From Bog-159 sp049511415 (lineage in GTDB: Bacteria; Acidobacteriota; Terriglobia; Bryobacterales; Bryobacteraceae), in the NCBI GenBank assembly GCA_049511415.1, contig JBEKYC010000124.1, forward strand, positions 1 through 8,780: a stretch of DNA of 8,780 nt, in the 5' to 3' direction. The position numbers were made by a program, and so were the translations under genes. The notes beneath the pieces are model-generated. The model was not told where the DNA came from. It searched no databases and was given only the letters and a program-made list of their open reading frames with translations. This document shows, piece after piece, positions 1 through 6,536 of this stretch (position 1 is its first letter; every line of letters begins with the position of its first letter).

Positions 1-22
1 GTTGCGCGATTGTGCTAGCGTG

Positions 23-31
23 TGCTATACA
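23..31 (+). promoter_or_regulatory. candidate extended -10 box of the toxin-antitoxin pair
   Basis: TG at 23-24, one base, then TATACA at 26-31 (4 of 6 to TATAAT, with the extended TG). A TTGCGC at 2-7 is a poor -35 at 18 bp spacing. Initiation would fall near 38-40, at or beside GTG 40. The window starts here, so an operator cannot be assessed. Confidence 0.3.
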
Positions 32-39
32 TAAGCGGA

Positions 40-285
40 GTGGTCGTTTTTCTTGAAAGCGCCTTCAAGCACGGCTACGAAGAAGGCGACTTTTTTGAAG
101 TGCTCGAAACTGGCCCGCTGAAGCTACGGTCAAAGCGAGCCCTGCAAGGAATCTACGAGCTGTACGGAAGGAACTATGCCGGCGAGTATCTGCACATTGC
201 GTACCGCCGGGACGGGGAGCGGGATGTCGTGTTCCACATGCGCGCCATGAGTCCCCGCGAGAAGGCCAGGCACCGGAAGCTATGA
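40..285 (+). CDS. BrnT-like toxin of a type II toxin-antitoxin pair
   Basis: Small basic protein, about 81 aa from GTG 40 or 87 aa from GTG 22. Near the N-terminus it has the BrnT-type KHG motif followed by an acidic helix (FKHGYEEGDFFEVL), then beta-strand-like segments (YLHIAYRR, DVVFHMRAMS) and a basic tail with RAMSPREKARHRK. That tail matches the BrnT pattern of Arg-Ala-x-Ser-x-Arg-Glu followed by basic residues. BrnT proteins have a RelE-like fold and act as ribonucleases that inhibit translation; activity here is inferred. Its stop overlaps the antitoxin start by ATGA, the toxin-first order typical of brnTA. An in-frame TAG at 16-18 limits the start to GTG 22 or GTG 40. I chose 40 because a TATACA box at 26-31 would start transcription downstream of GTG 22; GTG 22 also lacks a Shine-Dalgarno. 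The family call is fairly firm, the start uncertain. Confidence 0.68.
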   Translation: MVVFLESAFKHGYEEGDFFEVLETGPLKLRSKRALQGIYELYGRNYAGEYLHIAYRRDGERDVVFHMRAMSPREKARHRKL

Positions 286-614
286 AGCAGGCACGCGTGA
301 AGAAGAAGACAGCCGGGATTCGGCTGCCGCACCAGGGCGCGAGTTACGCGGAACTCGATGATTTCTTCGACCATCACGACGGCATTGACCTATTGGACCG
401 AGGGATCATGGAGGTGGATCCGGACCGTGCGGATCTGGACCGGATGCTCCTCGAATATTGGAACCAGCCCAACACGAAGCAGTTGAACATCCGCATTCCG
501 CCAGCCGCAAAGCGCATGATCGAAAGGCTCGCCAAGCGAAAAACCGTGGAAGTCTCGACGCTGGTTAGGATGTGGGTAATCGACAGCATGCGCCGGGAAG
601 CTTCACGGCCGTGA
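282..614 (+). CDS. CopG/BrnA-like ribbon-helix-helix antitoxin
   Basis: Protein of 110 aa with two recognisable parts. Residues 26-39 contain an acidic FFDHHDGIDLLD stretch, the counterpart of the F-W-D-T-H-D-x-T-D element that opens many CopG-type antitoxins. Residues 66-105 look like a ribbon-helix-helix DNA-binding domain: strand KQLNIRI, helix 1 from about 73 to 86, helix 2 from about 91 to 105 (VSTLVRMWVIDSM). The likely role is to neutralise the upstream toxin and bind the shared promoter to autoregulate the pair. The start ATG 282 overlaps the toxin stop (ATGA), with a GGAAG at 275-279 very close to it, so translation is probably coupled. A basic N-terminal tail (residues 1-14) is longer than in compact CopG antitoxins. 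Confidence 0.75.
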   Translation: MKQARVKKKTAGIRLPHQGASYAELDDFFDHHDGIDLLDRGIMEVDPDRADLDRMLLEYWNQPNTKQLNIRIPPAAKRMIERLAKRKTVEVSTLVRMWVIDSMRREASRP

Positions 615-645
615 ACGATGTGGGTCTTGGACGTGGTCGCCGTCG

Positions 646-1566
646 TCACCTCGACCGCTCAGATGTTCGCCGCGCCAGACCCGGCTTGCTATAGCGCTTG
701 ACCAGCGCCACGCCCGCGAAGATCACCGCCATGGCCATGGCCTCGCGCAGGCCGAACGGTTCGCGGTAGAACAACCAGCCCAAGGTCACCGCGACCACCG
801 AATTTACATACGGATACACGGAAACGATGGCTACGGGCAGCTTGTCCAGGGCATAGATATATGCGCTGTATCCGACGATCGAGCCGAAGGTCACCAGATA
901 GAGAATGGCGCACACACCGCGTGCGCTCCATTCGACCGGATGTTCGTGCACCAGCAGCGCCAGCGGCAGGAACGACAGGCCCGCCGCGAGCTGCTGCACC
1001 GCACCGATCACGATCGGGTGCACGCCGCTCACCTGCCGGCGCTGGTAAATCGATCCGAAGGCCCATCCCGCCATGCCGAATTGCAGCACCAGAAAGCCGC
1101 GCAGCAGGCCGGCGTTGAAGGTGTGGCCGTGCACGTCGGGCGCGAATAACAGGGCGGCGCCGCCCAGACCGACCAGCATGCCCACAATGCTGGGCAGATG
1201 CAGCGGCTCGCCTCCCCAGAGCGCCTCCACGCCTACCATCCAAAACGGCGAAACCGTGATGATGAGGCAAGCGACTCCGCTGGGCACCCATTGCTCCGCG
1301 AGCACGAGGCCGCCGTTGCCGATGCCCAACACCAGCACGCCGCTCAGGCACGCCGCGCGCAGATCGCGCCCGCGCGGCAGCTTCAGCCCCCGCCACGCGA
1401 TGAACGCCAGCATCAACGAGCCGGAAATCACGAAGCGCGCGCACACCAGCAACAGCGGCGGGAAGGATTCGAGCGACATGCGGATGCCCAGGTAGGTGGT
1501 TCCCCAGAAGAAGCAGACGGCCGCCAGCGCCAGGTAGGCGCGCAGGTGCGGATGGGACGAATTCAC
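646..1566 (-). CDS. EamA-family (DMT superfamily) transporter
   Basis: Integral membrane protein of about 306 aa with the usual DMT layout: two homologous EamA halves of about five helices each, in the inner membrane. The first helix carries the family motif FFWGTTYLG at residues 19-27. The second half ends with the characteristic VSVYPYVNSVVAVTLGWLF segment and a REPFG turn, followed by a last helix and the basic tail typical of these exporters. Relatives export amino acids or other small metabolites, but the substrate cannot be read from sequence. It lies directly downstream of the propeller gene. GTG 1566 overlaps that gene's TGA as GTGA, with GTGGGG about 9 nt upstream, so I prefer it over the in-frame GTG at 1581, which would add five residues and has no Shine-Dalgarno. 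It is convergent with the antitoxin gene, 31 bp away. Confidence 0.88.
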   Translation of the reverse strand: MNSSHPHLRAYLALAAVCFFWGTTYLGIRMSLESFPPLLLVCARFVISGSLMLAFIAWRGLKLPRGRDLRAACLSGVLVLGIGNGGLVLAEQWVPSGVACLIITVSPFWMVGVEALWGGEPLHLPSIVGMLVGLGGAALLFAPDVHGHTFNAGLLRGFLVLQFGMAGWAFGSIYQRRQVSGVHPIVIGAVQQLAAGLSFLPLALLVHEHPVEWSARGVCAILYLVTFGSIVGYSAYIYALDKLPVAIVSVYPYVNSVVAVTLGWLFYREPFGLREAMAMAVIFAGVALVKRYSKPGLARRTSERSR

Positions 1567-2876
1567 TCCCCGATGCCCCACAGATGATGCTGCGTGCGCA
1601 CCAGCAGCAGGCCGCCGGAGATGGCCGGCGTGGCCATGAGCGGCTCACCCATTTCGTTCTTCTGCAACAGCTCGAAATGCGGACCGGCCTTCACCACGAA
1701 CACATCGCCATCTTCACTCGGCAAATAGATGCGCCCGTCGGAGGCGACCGGCGATCCGCTGAATCCCGATCCCTGGTGCGGAATGCGTTCGCGATAAATC
1801 TCTTCGCCGGTCGCCAGCTTATAGCAATCGAATACGCCGGCGTTGCCCAGTATATAAAGGTAGCCGCCGTAAATCAGCGGCGTGGGCATGTAGGGGCCGC
1901 GCTGCTGTTTCTGCCATGCCACCCAATGCGCATTGCCGGTGATATCGCCCGCCGCGCCGGCACGGATGGCGAAGATGGGCGCTTCGGGGCGCCGTCCGCT
2001 GGCCACCACGATCATGCCGTCCGCAAAGACCGGGGTGGGGGCGGTGATTTTCGAGCTGCCACCCAGCCGCCACAGTTCCTTGCCTGTCGCCGGGTCGTAA
2101 CCGCGCACGAAATTCGATCCGTTGGTAATCAGCTCGGCGCGCCCGTTTTCCGCGTCAACCGCCGGGGTGCCCCACGAGGGCAACTCGTCGCGTTCGGACT
2201 TCCACAAGGTGCGGCCGGTCTTGCGGTCGAACGCTTCCAGAAACGATCCCTTCTGCTGATCGCATTGCAGGATGACTGCTTCGCCGTAAATGATGGGCGA
2301 ACTGGCGGTGCCCCACTCGTATTCCGGCAAATCGTAAGCGCCCACGTTGAGCCGGCCGAGATCGCGCCTCCAAAGCGCCTTGCCGGCGGTATCGTAGGCG
2401 TACAATCCTTGCGAGCCGAAGTAGGCGATCACCACTTCGCCATCGGTTGCCGGCGTGGAATTCGCATAGGTGGCCTTCATGTGGCGCTTTTCTTTGGGCG
2501 TGCCTTCGTATGCGATGCGATCCCACAGTAACTTGCCAGTCCTGCGATCTAGACAGAGCAGTTTCCACTGCTGCGAAGTCACATCGTCGGATGCATCGCC
2601 CTCGCCGTATAAGCCGCGCTTGAACGAGGCATCCGGCCGGCTGCTGACCGCCGTGGTAACGAAGACGCGATCCTGCCACACGATGGGACTGGAGTGCGCC
2701 AAGCCCGGAATGGTGGCGCTCCAGCGGATGTGGGTTCCGCGCGCGACGTCCCAACTTACCGGCAGGTGCTGCTTGTCCGCCACGCCGGATGCGGCCGGCC
2801 CACGAAACGACGGCCAGTTCTGCGCGCATGCGGCGGCGGCAAGCGCCCAGAAGAGCGCCGGAATTCGGTAGGTCAT
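1563..2876 (-). CDS. secreted PQQ-like beta-propeller protein (BamB-like fold)
   Basis: Protein of 437 aa. Residues 1-19 form an export signal: short basic start, hydrophobic core, AAAACA then QNW. It could be cut by signal peptidase I after ACA; the AAAC stretch is a marginal lipobox, so a lipoprotein is possible. The mature start NWPSFRGPAASGVA is typical of propeller proteins abundant in Acidobacteriota and Planctomycetota. Several blade motifs of the D-x-x-TG-x-x-LW type are visible near residues 110-118, 162-169, 217-225 and 261-269, with a weaker one later (ATGEEIY). These fit a WD40-like propeller of the PQQ_2 class. There is no clear alcohol-dehydrogenase active site, so a binding or scaffold role in the periplasm is more likely than PQQ-dependent catalysis. 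It heads a two-gene operon with the EamA transporter. ATG 2876 has no Shine-Dalgarno but has a -10-like box 7 nt upstream. Confidence 0.85.
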   Translation of the reverse strand: MTYRIPALFWALAAAACAQNWPSFRGPAASGVADKQHLPVSWDVARGTHIRWSATIPGLAHSSPIVWQDRVFVTTAVSSRPDASFKRGLYGEGDASDDVTSQQWKLLCLDRRTGKLLWDRIAYEGTPKEKRHMKATYANSTPATDGEVVIAYFGSQGLYAYDTAGKALWRRDLGRLNVGAYDLPEYEWGTASSPIIYGEAVILQCDQQKGSFLEAFDRKTGRTLWKSERDELPSWGTPAVDAENGRAELITNGSNFVRGYDPATGKELWRLGGSSKITAPTPVFADGMIVVASGRRPEAPIFAIRAGAAGDITGNAHWVAWQKQQRGPYMPTPLIYGGYLYILGNAGVFDCYKLATGEEIYRERIPHQGSGFSGSPVASDGRIYLPSEDGDVFVVKAGPHFELLQKNEMGEPLMATPAISGGLLLVRTQHHLWGIGE

Positions 2877-2883
2877 GCGACTG

Positions 2884-2889
2884 ATGATA
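2884..2889 (-). promoter_or_regulatory. candidate -10 box (TATCAT) of the propeller gene, leaderless spacing
   Basis: Read on the minus strand this is TATCAT, 5 of 6 to TATAAT, ending 7 nt before ATG 2876. The predicted transcript would start at or next to the ATG. No convincing -35 is seen 15-19 bp upstream and no Shine-Dalgarno is present. Confidence 0.4.
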
Positions 2890-2905
2890 ACGCGGCGCGG
2901 CAGCC

Positions 2906-2914
2906 TGATAGACT
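2906..2914 (+). promoter_or_regulatory. candidate extended -10 box (TG-A-TAGACT) of the dinB-like/nitrilase operon
   Basis: TG at 2906-2907, one base, then TAGACT at 2909-2914, followed by 7 nt and ATG 2922. Transcription would start at the ATG. It shares the 45-bp divergent gap with the box serving the propeller gene on the other strand. Confidence 0.35.
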
Positions 2915-2921
2915 GACAGGC

Positions 2922-3374
2922 ATGACGCTCGCCGATTTCACGCGCGAAAACGAAACCGCACTACAGGAGTTGGCCGCACTGATCGCGCGCCTGGACGAAC
3001 GCTCGTATGCGCTCCCGGTGGGTTCCGGCTGGACGGTGGCATCCCAACTCTGCCACCTGGCTTTTTGGGACCAGCGCGTGGCCCACTTAGTCAGCCGGTG
3101 GCGGGGCGGCCGGTTCGAGCTATCCAATCTGACAGGTCTATCCGTAGATTCCATCAACCAGGGAGTGCAGACTCTGGCCCGTGCAATTCCGGGTGCGGCT
3201 GCCGCCCGACTGGCATTGGAAAGCGCGGACGCAGCGGACTCCCAAGTCGCCGGCGCGAGTCCCGAACTGGTAGACCAAATCCTCGGCGCCGGTCTGGCCT
3301 GGGTGCTCGAGCGCTACTCCCACCGGCGCGCGCATGTGCGGCAGATTCAGGAAGCCGTGGAGCGGCCGGCATGA
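2922..3374 (+). CDS. DinB-fold protein (maleylpyruvate isomerase N-terminal-like)
   Basis: Protein of 150 aa, the usual size for single-domain members of the DinB/YfiT/MDMPI four-helix-bundle superfamily. It shows the family opening GWTVASQLCHLAFWD at residues 36-50, with His45 as the first likely metal ligand. Near the C-terminus, RYSHRRAHVRQI supplies His134 and His138, completing the three-histidine set. Members are often metal-dependent thiol transferases or isomerases, but the reaction here is unknown. I start at ATG 2922 because residues from upstream in the same frame (back to 2694) lie inside the opposite-strand propeller gene and look like shadow sequence, and the fold begins at this Met. 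Its TGA overlaps the ATG of the nitrilase gene, so the two are probably co-translated. Confidence 0.8.
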   Translation: MTLADFTRENETALQELAALIARLDERSYALPVGSGWTVASQLCHLAFWDQRVAHLVSRWRGGRFELSNLTGLSVDSINQGVQTLARAIPGAAAARLALESADAADSQVAGASPELVDQILGAGLAWVLERYSHRRAHVRQIQEAVERPA

Positions 3375-4165
3375 AGACCCGCGTGGCCGTCTGCCAGATT
3401 CTGTGCTTGGATGGCGATCGGGAAGGCAACTTCCGGCGCATCGAATACGCCCTGGATAGCGCCGCAGCAGAGCACGCAGATATCGCGGCCTTTCCGGAAT
3501 CGGCGATCCTGGGCTGGGAAAACCCGGACGCGCACCACATGGCCGCGCCCATTCCGGGCGCCGATAGCGAGCGCATCGCCGCGCTGGCGCGCAAATATGC
3601 TTTGATGATTTCCATCGGTCTGGACGAAACAGACGGCGGCAAGCTGTATGACTCGGCGATCCTGGTGGATAAGACCGGCAAGCTTTTGTGGAAGCACCGC
3701 AAATTGAATGTGCTGGCCTGGCTGATGGATCCGCCTTATGCGGAAGGGCGCGCGCAGGACATTGGCGTGGTGGAAACCGAATTCGGGCGCATCGGCCTGG
3801 TCATCTGTGCGGATACGTTCGGCGACCAGATCGCGCACCGCATCGCCGAACTCGCGCCAGACTTGATGTTAGTGCCGTACGGTTGGGCCGCGCCGGTCGA
3901 TCGATGGCCAGGGCATGCCAAGGAACTGGAGAAGCTGGTAACCCGCCGCGCCGCGCAATGGAAATGCCCCGTAGTGGGGACGGACGTGATCGGCCAAATG
4001 AGTCACGGCCCCTGGAAGGGACAAACTTACGGCGGCGCCAGCGTGGTCGTGGATGGCGCCGGCAAGGTGCTGTATGTCCTCAGGGACCGCGACGTGGAAG
4101 TCCGCACCGTGACCCTGGATCTTAAGCCAACCAGCCCCGCTTCTCCTTCCACCGCCCGCGGGTGA
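3371..4165 (+). CDS. carbon-nitrogen hydrolase (nitrilase superfamily)
   Basis: Cytoplasmic protein of 264 aa, typical for a single-domain CN-hydrolase. The catalytic Glu-Lys-Cys triad is complete: Glu43 in AFPES, Lys111 in KHRKLNV and Cys146 in VICADTF. Enzymes of this fold hydrolyse amides, nitriles or N-carbamoyl groups. No glutamine-transfer or NAD synthetase domain is attached, so a stand-alone amidase is likely; the substrate is undetermined. ATG 3371 overlaps the dinB-like stop (ATGA) and has GGAG at 3359-3362, 8 nt away. The same frame is open further upstream to 3065, but that part only shadows the dinB-like gene. The last dozen residues (PTSPASPSTARG) are low-complexity and lie in a 44-bp tail-to-tail overlap with the GH109 gene; they look like a late-stop extension beyond the fold. 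Confidence 0.88.
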   Translation: MKTRVAVCQILCLDGDREGNFRRIEYALDSAAAEHADIAAFPESAILGWENPDAHHMAAPIPGADSERIAALARKYALMISIGLDETDGGKLYDSAILVDKTGKLLWKHRKLNVLAWLMDPPYAEGRAQDIGVVETEFGRIGLVICADTFGDQIAHRIAELAPDLMLVPYGWAAPVDRWPGHAKELEKLVTRRAAQWKCPVVGTDVIGQMSHGPWKGQTYGGASVVVDGAGKVLYVLRDRDVEVRTVTLDLKPTSPASPSTARG

Positions 4166-5471
4166 AATCCGGGAACTTCACGGGCGCGCTGCCCTGGGCT
4201 ACGGATGCCTCGCTCAAAGGGCCCGGCGCGCTCCAGGCGGCTGCGTCATACACATCGAAATCCGGCGGCAATCCTTTTCGCATGCACTCCACCAGCCGGT
4301 AGACCATCAGATAATCCATGCCGCCGTGGCCACCCAGTTTGCGCGCCATCTCGCCCTCTTTTTTCCACAACGGATGCTGGTACTCGGCCTTGAACTGGTC
4401 GATGGTCGCGTATTCTTCTTTCGGGGCGCCGTCGAAGTAAATGCGCGGCGGATAGTCGCAGAAGATTCCCTTCACGCCCGCGATGCGGTTGATGCGGTCG
4501 TACGGATGCGGATTTACCACGTCGTGCTGCACCGTAATCACCAGGCCGTTGGCGGTTTTGATGAGCGAGGTATTCAGGTCCCCGCAGATATACTTTTCTT
4601 TCCATTTGGGGCTGTCTTTGGGGACGTGGGCTGCGCGCCAGGCGTCCAGACCACGCTCCGGAGTGCTCATCGACACCATGTAGTCGAAGCGGTCGCCGCG
4701 ATTGCAGCCCATGTAGTTGGCCACCGGTCCCAGACCGTGGGTGGGATACAGATTGCCATTGTGTTTGGTATGCGGGAACCGGCGCCACAAGCCTTCGCTG
4801 GCGTCTTCGAACAGCAGCCGGCGGAGATCGTGCAGATACGCGCCCTCGCCGTATAGCAGATCGCCGAACAAACCGGCGCGAATCATGTTCAGTACCAGGA
4901 GTTCGTTTTCGCCGTAGCAGCAGTTTTCCAGCATCAGGCAATGCCGGCGGGTCTTCTCCGAGGTATCCACCAGCTTCCAGCAGTCCTCTAAGGTGAAGGC
5001 CGCGGGCACTTCCACAAACGCATGCTTGCCGTTGTTCATGGCCGCCAGGGCCATCGGCACGTGCCATTCCCAAGGCGACGGGATGTAGACAAAGTCCACG
5101 TCGTCGCGCTTTACCAGATTCTCGAAGTCACGCTCGCCATTGGCGTAGACCGCGGGCGGCCGGCGGCCGGCGCGCTCGACGGTGGCCTGTGCTTTCAGAG
5201 CCTTGTCTTTCACCACGTCGCATACGGCAGTCACCGTCAGCCCTTCGACGCCCAGATACTCTTCGAGCATGCTGGACCCGCGCTCACCGCACCCGATGAG
5301 TCCCATGCGCACGTTTTCGCGCGCTTGGAACGGCATGCCGATCACGGACTGCCCGCTCGACCGGGGAGCGGCCTTGGCCTGACCGGCCAGCGCCACGCCC
5401 GATCCTACGGCCATCACACCCCGTAACAGGTCGCGCCGGGTTGGGGAAGTTTCCGGCTGTTCTTTTTGCAT
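4122..5471 (-). CDS. Tat-exported GH109-type Gfo/Idh/MocA oxidoreductase
   Basis: Protein of 449 aa. A Tat signal spans residues 1-34: twin Arg12-Arg13 in TRRDLLRG, a hydrophobic stretch, then AKA before AAP. A Rossmann domain follows, with GLIGCGERG at 57-65 (Gly60, Gly62, Gly65) and an acidic CD at 84-85 after the second strand. The segment PWEWHVPMA (133-141), EVPAA (154-158) and the signature YPTHGLGP (242-249, Tyr242 and His245) are those of glycoside hydrolase family 109, where NAD+ is tightly bound and glycosidic bonds are cleaved by a redox-elimination route. Late family motifs GHGGMDY and DVYDAAAWSA are present. The founding member is an alpha-N-acetylgalactosaminidase, but most relatives are untested, so substrate is open. 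Tat export fits a folded, cofactor-bearing periplasmic enzyme. ATG 5471 is preceded by TAAGAT and AGGGGA. Confidence 0.9.
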   Translation of the reverse strand: MQKEQPETSPTRRDLLRGVMAVGSGVALAGQAKAAPRSSGQSVIGMPFQARENVRMGLIGCGERGSSMLEEYLGVEGLTVTAVCDVVKDKALKAQATVERAGRRPPAVYANGERDFENLVKRDDVDFVYIPSPWEWHVPMALAAMNNGKHAFVEVPAAFTLEDCWKLVDTSEKTRRHCLMLENCCYGENELLVLNMIRAGLFGDLLYGEGAYLHDLRRLLFEDASEGLWRRFPHTKHNGNLYPTHGLGPVANYMGCNRGDRFDYMVSMSTPERGLDAWRAAHVPKDSPKWKEKYICGDLNTSLIKTANGLVITVQHDVVNPHPYDRINRIAGVKGIFCDYPPRIYFDGAPKEEYATIDQFKAEYQHPLWKKEGEMARKLGGHGGMDYLMVYRLVECMRKGLPPDFDVYDAAAWSAPGPLSEASVAQGSAPVKFPDFTRGRWKEKRGWLA

Positions 5472-5477
5472 TCCCCT

Positions 5478-5504
5478 ATCTTAATGCCGCACCAGGCATG
5501 ACAA
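5478..5504 (-). promoter_or_regulatory. candidate promoter of the GH109-type gene
   Basis: On the minus strand TTGTCA (5504-5499, 5 of 6 to TTGACA) is followed after 15 bp by TAAGAT (5483-5478). The -10 box ends 6 nt before ATG 5471, giving an essentially leaderless transcript. The intervening AGGGGA lies too close to the ATG for normal Shine-Dalgarno spacing. Confidence 0.4.
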
Positions 5505-5601
5505 CAGCGCGGGATTCAGGCGCCGGTCGTTGTGTGGGCGCCCGCCGCCTTAGTTTAGCGGAACCAATGGCGCTGGAATCGCCATGCTACATTGGAGAGT
5601 C

Positions 5602-5607
5602 TAAAAT
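5602..5607 (+). promoter_or_regulatory. candidate -10 box (TAAAAT) of the trxB-ridA operon
   Basis: TAAAAT, 5 of 6 to TATAAT, ends 5 nt before ATG 5613. No -35 is clear. An alternative is TACATT at 5588-5593, which would give a leader of about 13 nt, in which case most of GGAGAG (5594-5599) would lie outside the transcript. Confidence 0.35.
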
Positions 5608-5612
5608 TCCAG

Positions 5613-6536
5613 ATGCGAAACGTTATCATTATCGGCTCCGGCTGCGCTGGAAACACGGCGGCCGTGTACGCCGCACGCGCGAATCTGCAACCTTTGGTCG
5701 TGATGGGCAGGCATGCCGGCGGTCAATTGTCACTCACCACCCTGGTGGAGAACTTTCCAGGTTTCCCGGAAGGTATCAATGGGCCGGAACTCGTGGAAAA
5801 CATCAAGAAGCAGGCTGAGAATTTCGGCGCCGAATACATACATGGCGACGTGCTCGACACGGAGTTGGGGAGCCGTCCATTCCGCATCAACGTGGAAGGC
5901 GACTGGATCGAGACGCGCACGCTGATTGTGGCCTCCGGTGCATCGGCCCGTTGGTTGGGCCTGGAGTCCGAACAGCGGCTGATCGGTCACGGGGTGAGCT
6001 CGTGTGCCACCTGTGACGGCTTTTTTTACCGGGGCAAGAAGATCATGGTGATCGGCGGGGGCGATTCGGCCATGGAAGAGGCGAACTTCCTGACGCGGTT
6101 CGGATCGGAGGTGACGCTGGTGCACCGCCGCGATCAATTCCGGGCCTCCAAGATTATGCTCGACCGGGCGCGGCACAACCCCAAGATCAAGTTCCTTACG
6201 GGCACCGTGGTGGAGGATGTTTTTGACACTTCCCAACACCTGGTTACGAGCGTGCGGCTAAGGAATCTGGCCACGGGAACCGTGTGGGAGCAGGAAGTGG
6301 ACGGATTTTTCGTGGCCATCGGTCACATCCCCAACACAGCCATCTTCAAGGGACAGATTGAGACGGATGCCGACGGCTACATCATTTCCAAAGGCGGCGC
6401 GCGCACCAACATCCACGGGGTCTTTCATGCCGGCGACGTGCAGGACCGGGCCTACCGGCAGGCGATTACGGCTTCGGCCGCCGGTTGCATGGCGGCCATG
6501 GAAGCCGAGCGATTTCTGGAAGCAGAGGGACATTAA
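5613..6536 (+). CDS. trxB: thioredoxin reductase (NADPH, FAD)
   Basis: Protein of 307 aa, close to the usual 310-320. The FAD-binding dinucleotide fold opens at once: IIIGSGCAGNTAA, residues 5-17. The redox-active CATC pair is at Cys131 and Cys134, followed by DGFFYRGK. The NADPH domain shows VIGGGDSAMEEA (146-157) and HRRDQFRAS (171-179), whose arginines bind the 2'-phosphate. The C-terminal FAD motif GVFHAGDVQDRAYRQ is intact. The enzyme transfers electrons from NADPH to thioredoxin in the cytoplasm; no thioredoxin gene is in the window. I start at ATG 5613, where the first beta strand of the fold begins, rather than the in-frame TTG 5592, which would add seven residues unlike the family. 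GGAGAG at 5594-5599 is 13 nt from the ATG, longer than usual. It forms an operon with the RidA gene immediately downstream. Confidence 0.94.
   Translation: MRNVIIIGSGCAGNTAAVYAARANLQPLVVMGRHAGGQLSLTTLVENFPGFPEGINGPELVENIKKQAENFGAEYIHGDVLDTELGSRPFRINVEGDWIETRTLIVASGASARWLGLESEQRLIGHGVSSCATCDGFFYRGKKIMVIGGGDSAMEEANFLTRFGSEVTLVHRRDQFRASKIMLDRARHNPKIKFLTGTVVEDVFDTSQHLVTSVRLRNLATGTVWEQEVDGFFVAIGHIPNTAIFKGQIETDADGYIISKGGARTNIHGVFHAGDVQDRAYRQAITASAAGCMAAMEAERFLEAEGH
6525..6530 (+). promoter_or_regulatory. ribosome binding site of the ridA gene, inside trxB
   Basis: GAGGGA lies 6 nt before ATG 6537 within the last codons of trxB. It supports the start choice and, with the directly abutting TAAATG junction, coupled translation. 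Confidence 0.7.

Noticed and set aside
22..39. GTG 22 as the toxin start
   Set aside because: Possible, but it has no Shine-Dalgarno and lies upstream of the initiation point predicted from the TATACA box; GTG 40 gives a more usual N-terminus. Not excluded.
689..1648. Long 319-codon open frame on the minus strand
   Set aside because: It overlaps the EamA gene on the same strand in another frame, is Arg/Ala/Gly-rich with no membrane pattern or domain, and is the usual high-GC shadow.
1584..2531. Long 315-codon open frame on the plus strand
   Set aside because: It lies antisense inside the propeller gene, whose repeat motifs and signal peptide are clear; the antisense translation shows no recognisable fold.
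2694..2921. N-terminal extension of the dinB-like gene
   Set aside because: The frame is open, but this part is antisense to the start of the propeller gene and gives a basic, low-information sequence; the DinB fold begins at ATG 2922.
3065..3370. N-terminal extension of the nitrilase gene
   Set aside because: It is an alternate-frame shadow of the dinB-like gene; the CN-hydrolase fold starts at MKTRVAVCQ with an ATGA overlap and a Shine-Dalgarno.
4246..5073. 275-codon open frame on the minus strand within the GH109 gene
   Set aside because: It is an alternate frame of the GH109 gene with no domain and composition typical of shadow translation.
5592..5612. TTG 5592 as the trxB start
   Set aside because: It would add seven residues before a fold that normally begins almost at the first residue, and it has no ribosome site upstream.
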